Positions 55,632 to 64,000 of a DNA stretch of 64,000 bases are shown here, one piece after another. The position numbers and the translations under genes were made by a program. The DNA lies in assembly GCF_002077695.1 (NCBI RefSeq), contig NZ_MWUE01000008.1, forward strand, positions 1 through 64,000, given 5' to 3'. Below the pieces are notes generated by a model, which saw only the letters and a program-made list of their open reading frames with translations, searched no databases and was not told where the DNA came from. Position 1 is the stretch's first letter. Each line of letters opens with the position of its first letter. Origin of the DNA: Pantoea latae. GTDB taxonomy: Bacteria; Pseudomonadota; Gammaproteobacteria; Enterobacterales; Enterobacteriaceae.

Positions 55632-56705
55632 TCAGAACTGGTAGATCAGACCGACGGCGGTGATATCGTCGGTTTTCAGGCCGAGCGGGTTATTGTCGTC
55701 AAGCAGGTTGATCTTGTACTCCACATAGGTGGACATGTTCTTGTTGAAGTAGTAGGTGACGCCAGCAGAGACATATTTGAAGATGTCGGCGTCGCCGATA
55801 TTTTCAATCTCTTTGCCCTTCGATGAGACATAGGCCAGCGACGGACGGATACCGTTCAGGAACTGGTACTGCGCCACCGCTTCAAAGTTTTGCGCCTTGT
55901 TGGCGAAGCCGCCGCTGATCGGCGTGGCGTTCAGGGTTTCGCCATACATCGCCGCCAGGTAGATCTGGTTGGCGTCATATTTCACCGCCGTCGCCCAGTT
56001 CTGCGCTTTGTCGCCGTCACCGCGCGCCGCCGCGTTCTGCGCCTCGGTGCGATCCAGGCTGGCGTAAGCGCCGCTGATGCTCAGGCCGAAATCAGTATCG
56101 TAGCTGGCAGAGAGCGCATAGCCGTCGCCGTTAGAGCGGCGTACGCCGTCGGTGTTAGCGGCGCGATCGTTTTTGCCTTCATACTGCGCCGCCAGGTTCA
56201 GACCCTTCAGCAGCCCAAAGAAATCTTTATTGCGCCAGGTCAGCACGCCGGTAGAGCGGCCCGCGAGGAAGCCGTCGGTGTAGCCTGAGTCGCCGCCGAA
56301 GAAGGGCAGCATATCGGTGTAGGCCAGTGAATCGTAGACCAGACCGTAGTTGCGGCCGTAGTCCAGCGAGCCCGCCTTGCCGAACTTCAGGCCGGCGTAG
56401 CCCAGGCGAGTGCGGTTGCCGGTCTGGGCGTCGCTGCCTTCAGAGTTGCGCAGGCTGTACTGATACTGCCAGAAGCCGTAGCCGGTGAGCTGGTCGGTGA
56501 TTTTCGTCTCGCCCTTAAAGCCCAGACGGGCATAAGAGGAGGTATCACCGTCATTGTTGCTGTCGTCTGAAAACAGGTGCGAGACGTTAATTTTCCCGAC
56601 TAAATCGAGCTTGTTGCCATCTTTATTATAAATTTCTGCTGCCTGACCGGCAGATATTCCGAGCATGGACGACACCACCGTCGCCAGTAAAGCGCGCTTC
56701 ATCAT
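55632..56705 (-). CDS. OmpC/OmpF-type general porin
   Basis: The 357-residue trimeric porin has a signal peptide ending GQA before AEIYNKDGNKLDLVGK, 16 predicted beta strands and the terminal Phe (GLIYQF). The constriction-loop region shows LPFFGGDSGYTDGFLAGR, close to the PEFGG motif of E. coli porins. Whether it is OmpC, OmpF, OmpN or PhoE orthologous cannot be told by eye. Two consecutive ATG codons lie at the start. Confidence 0.93.
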   Translation of the reverse strand: MMKRALLATVVSSMLGISAGQAAEIYNKDGNKLDLVGKINVSHLFSDDSNNDGDTSSYARLGFKGETKITDQLTGYGFWQYQYSLRNSEGSDAQTGNRTRLGYAGLKFGKAGSLDYGRNYGLVYDSLAYTDMLPFFGGDSGYTDGFLAGRSTGVLTWRNKDFFGLLKGLNLAAQYEGKNDRAANTDGVRRSNGDGYALSASYDTDFGLSISGAYASLDRTEAQNAAARGDGDKAQNWATAVKYDANQIYLAAMYGETLNATPISGGFANKAQNFEAVAQYQFLNGIRPSLAYVSSKGKEIENIGDADIFKYVSAGVTYYFNKNMSTYVEYKINLLDDNNPLGLKTDDITAVGLIYQF

Positions 56706-57382
56706 TTATATTTACCCTGTCTTTGTAAGTTATTATTCCCCGCTATCTGGGGTGAAAGAAAAATGACACAAAAGGATAAATTGACCTAGTGCAATAAGTG
56801 TAACTAAATATTTCTATGCAGGTTTTCCTCTTTGTGGTGCAATGGTTGTGCATCAGACGGGATTGCGCCAGCTGGTCAGACAGAAATGTTCAGGCAGATT
56901 ATTTTATTTTAACTTTATGATAATTATCTACTATTATGGGTGGGTCTGGCTTTTATCTTATTGCGCATAACGGCAGGTTATTCGCTAGCTAATCCCGGAT
57001 GAAAATCAAGCTTAACCAAAAAAGTGCAAAGAAAAATATAAATATAACGCTCTAATAATTAGTCTGCTTACAGTTGTTTCCGATCAGGTGTAGTTTATTT
57101 CTGGCCTGATAATAACGTCAGCAATAATTGTGTTGGCGCTCATCATTTATTATCCGTTTCTGTTCAAAAAATAGCCTTTTCTTTTATCGGTTGCTTTATT
57201 TGCGCGTGATGAAAAAGGTTGTGCGCATTATTTCTGACGCGGGGCCGCCTTATTTTTTTGCCTGCGCTGCGCGTTAACAGGGCAGCACGCACCGCCAGGG
57301 TGCGTAAATTGCCCGAAAGCGGCCATAAAAGTCAGGAGCGATCACAAAAGCAACATTTACTCCGGCGAGTGCATAAATCCGC

Positions 57383-57400
57383 TGCGCATTGTGCGGCGCA
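57383..57400. promoter_or_regulatory. possible NtrC-type enhancer site upstream of astC
   Basis: TGCGC-N8-GCGCA has the dyad layout of NtrC sites (TGCAC-like arms) but with changes in the arms. It is about 140 bases upstream of the predicted start of astC transcription, an expected enhancer distance. Confidence 0.3.
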
Positions 57401-57427
57401 AGCGCGGCGCCAGCAAAATTATTCACT

Positions 57428-57448
57428 ATCTATTCATTTTAAGTGAAT
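57428..57448. promoter_or_regulatory. palindrome upstream of astC (possible ArgR half-sites)
   Basis: CTATTCA-TTTTAAG-TGAATAG. ATTCA and TGAAT are ArgR box half-site words, though in the reverse order to the normal TGAAT-N4-ATTCA. Another TATTCA stands just upstream. In E. coli ArgR assists astC activation. Confidence 0.35.
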
Positions 57449-57513
57449 AGCGTCGTTGCGTAACCTGTTGATATTCCGTTGCATCGAGGCTTTTATGCAT
57501 TTCTTCGCTTGGC

Positions 57514-62660
<5,147 letters not shown>

Positions 62661-62696
62661 CGGGAACGGCGCTTTTCATCGCAGACAGGAGTAGCT

Positions 62697-63695
62697 ATGC
62701 ACGATTTTCTTCAGCAAACGCTGTCAGGGGAGGCGCCGCGTCAGCGATGCGGCGAGACGCCCTGGTTGCGCTGGCAGTGGCACGATCACGGTATTCTTCA
62801 GCTCGATCCCCTCAGCGACCCGCGGCAGGCGCTGGTGCTGTCGGCGGGTATTCACGGCAACGAGACCGCGCCGGTTGAGATCATGAACAGCCTTATCGGC
62901 GCGCTGCTGCGCGGCGAAATGGCGCTGCGCCATCGCGTGCTGGCGATCCTCGGCAACCCTGCCGCGCTGCGCGCCAACAAGCGCTACCTGCGCCATGACG
63001 TCAATCGCCTGTTCGGCGGACGCTGGCAGCAGATTGACGACTGTGACGAGGCGCGGCGCGCGCTGCGCCTGGAGCAGGCGATAGAAGCCTTCTGGCTGCA
63101 GGGATGCAAAGAGGATCAGCCGCGCTGGCATCTCGATCTGCATACCGCCATTCGCGGCTCCTGGCATACGCGCTTTGGCGTGCTGCCGCTTAATCCCCAG
63201 CCCTGGCCGGACGCCTTTCTTCACTGGCTCGCGGCGGCGGGGCTGGAGGCGCTGGTGTACCACACCGCGCCCGGCGGCACCTTCACCCACTTTAGCTGCG
63301 CCACCTTTAACGCCGCCAGCTGCACGCTGGAGCTGGGCAAAGCGCTGCCGTTCGGCGCCAACGACCTGACCCAGTTCGCCGCCGCGCAGCAGGCGCTGAC
63401 CGCGTTGCTGAGCGGCGCGCCGCTGCCGGCGCCGCAGCAGACGCCGCGCCGCTACCGGGTGGTGCAGCAGATCACCCGACTCAGCGAGCGGTTCAAACTG
63501 CATATGGACGCAGAGACGCGCAACTTCACCGCCTTTCCCCAGGGCACGCTGCTGGCGGAGGATGGCGAGACGCAATACGTGGTGCAGCAGGCGCGCGAGT
63601 GTGTGCTGTTTCCCAATCCTGGCGTGGCGCTGGGGCTGCGCGCCGGGCTAATGCTGGTGGAGGAGGGCGCGCCAGCCGAGGCGCTGCCGCGCTGA
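62697..63695 (+). CDS. astE: succinylglutamate desuccinylase
   Basis: AstE, a zinc carboxypeptidase-like enzyme, releases glutamate and succinate (last step). The 332 residues contain the zinc ligands in GIHGNETAP (His, Glu) and LDLHTAIR. CAGGAG precedes the ATG. It completes the C-A-D-B-E order found in E. coli. Confidence 0.96.
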   Translation: MHDFLQQTLSGEAPRQRCGETPWLRWQWHDHGILQLDPLSDPRQALVLSAGIHGNETAPVEIMNSLIGALLRGEMALRHRVLAILGNPAALRANKRYLRHDVNRLFGGRWQQIDDCDEARRALRLEQAIEAFWLQGCKEDQPRWHLDLHTAIRGSWHTRFGVLPLNPQPWPDAFLHWLAAAGLEALVYHTAPGGTFTHFSCATFNAASCTLELGKALPFGANDLTQFAAAQQALTALLSGAPLPAPQQTPRRYRVVQQITRLSERFKLHMDAETRNFTAFPQGTLLAEDGETQYVVQQARECVLFPNPGVALGLRAGLMLVEEGAPAEALPR

Positions 63696-63875
63696 CGAAA
63701 AAAACGGCGGCAGGTGCGGGATTTTCCTTCCGCTTTGCTGCCGTAACCCTTACACTCCTCCACTATTCCTGCCATATTCGCTTTAAATTCATACTCTTTT
63801 GCAATTCCTCACGCAATTCTTCTCATTCTCTCCATGATTGGCCGAATGTTGTCTTTTATGCTTTCACGGCTTTAC

Positions 63876-63890
63876 TCACTCTCTGAGTGA
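63876..63890. repeat. palindrome between astE and spy
   Basis: TCACTC-TCT-GAGTGA, perfect 6+3+6, directly followed by TTGACA, a -35-like hexamer, 80 bases ahead of spy. Operator or weak terminator; undecided. Confidence 0.35.
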
Positions 63891-63970
63891 TTGACATTCA
63901 GCAGCGTAATCTTGTTCTCGAAGACGCGACAGGCTGCTGTCGTCATTAACTGAATGATAAGGACACTATT

Positions 63971-64000
63971 ATGCGTAAACTGACTTCCCTGATTCTGGCT
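63971..64000 (+). CDS. spy: Spy periplasmic chaperone (5' end only)
   Basis: Only ten codons (MRKLTSLILA) lie in the window. They match the start of the E. coli Spy signal peptide (MRKLTALFVA), and spy adjoins astE in E. coli. ATAAGGA lies about ten bases ahead of the ATG. Spy is an ATP-independent chaperone under Cpx and Bae control. The call rests on ten residues plus synteny. Confidence 0.6.
   Translation, partial: MRKLTSLILA

Noticed and set aside
57219-57446. 75-codon frame upstream of astC
   Set aside because: Basic, low-complexity translation, no ribosome site, and it ends inside the ast control region.
63700-63745. Terminator after astE (CGGCAG...CTGCCG)
   Set aside because: Only six pairs, a loop of over 25 bases and no T run.

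Overview
The window reads as chromosome of a member of the Enterobacterales, most likely Erwiniaceae (Pantoea/Mixta/Erwinia type). The housekeeping proteins (PrfA, HemA, Prs, KdsA, ChaC, AstA, YchO) look strongly E. coli-like and much of the E. coli order is kept, but coding sequence is GC-rich and the accessory content (assimilatory nas operon, reduced type VI-like cluster, single-chain NADH-fumarate reductase) is not that of E. coli K-12. The genus is inference.

Layout. (a) 0.2-6.3 kb: a three-domain flavoprotein of the soluble NADH:fumarate reductase kind, its flavin transferase ApbE, and a convergent dcuSR pair that senses C4-dicarboxylates. (b) 6.4-10.3 kb: a stand-alone tailspike-like beta-helix protein, then a fimbrial-type subunit and a PapD-like chaperone with no usher. 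(c) 10.4-23.9 kb: conserved core in E. coli order: ychF-pth, ychH, prs, ispE-lolB, hemA-prfA-prmC-sirB2-sirB1-kdsA, chaA, chaB, chaC. The kdsA-chaA gap carries a large nested inverted repeat. (d) 24.0-33.0 kb, minus strand: a reduced type VI secretion-like operon with SH3-like lipoprotein, tssL (DotU+OmpA), a short tssM, tagF, FHA protein, PP2C phosphatase, unknown periplasmic protein and Ser/Thr kinase. No tail, sheath, baseplate, ClpV or TssJ gene is present.

(e) 33.4-45.4 kb: nitrate assimilation. nasR encodes an ANTAR antiterminator; a sigma-54 promoter and an attenuator leader precede nasFED (nitrate ABC importer), a fused NasC-NasB reductase, nasA (nitrate reductase) and a CobA methyltransferase for siroheme. 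(f) 45.4-52.5 kb: a DeoR-type regulator divergent from a six-gene operon with two short-chain dehydrogenases flanking a ribose-type ABC importer with a DUF2291 lipoprotein, probably for a polyol; two matching palindromes lie in the divergent region. (g) 52.6-56.7 kb: ychO (intimin-like), a small lipoprotein, yneE (bestrophin family) and a general porin. (h) 57.4-64.0 kb: sigma-54-driven astCADBE (arginine succinyltransferase pathway) and the first codons of spy.

Themes. Nitrogen scavenging is prominent: nasR, nasF and astC all have GG-N10-GC sigma-54 elements. In E. coli chaC is followed by ychN and ychO, so the roughly 28.7 kb between chaC and ychO is accessory relative to that species. The most unusual item is the type VI-like membrane/phosphorylation module: TssM lacks the periplasmic part that normally docks TssJ, TssJ itself is absent, and a different lipoprotein sits at the operon head, which may point to a repurposed envelope complex rather than simple decay.
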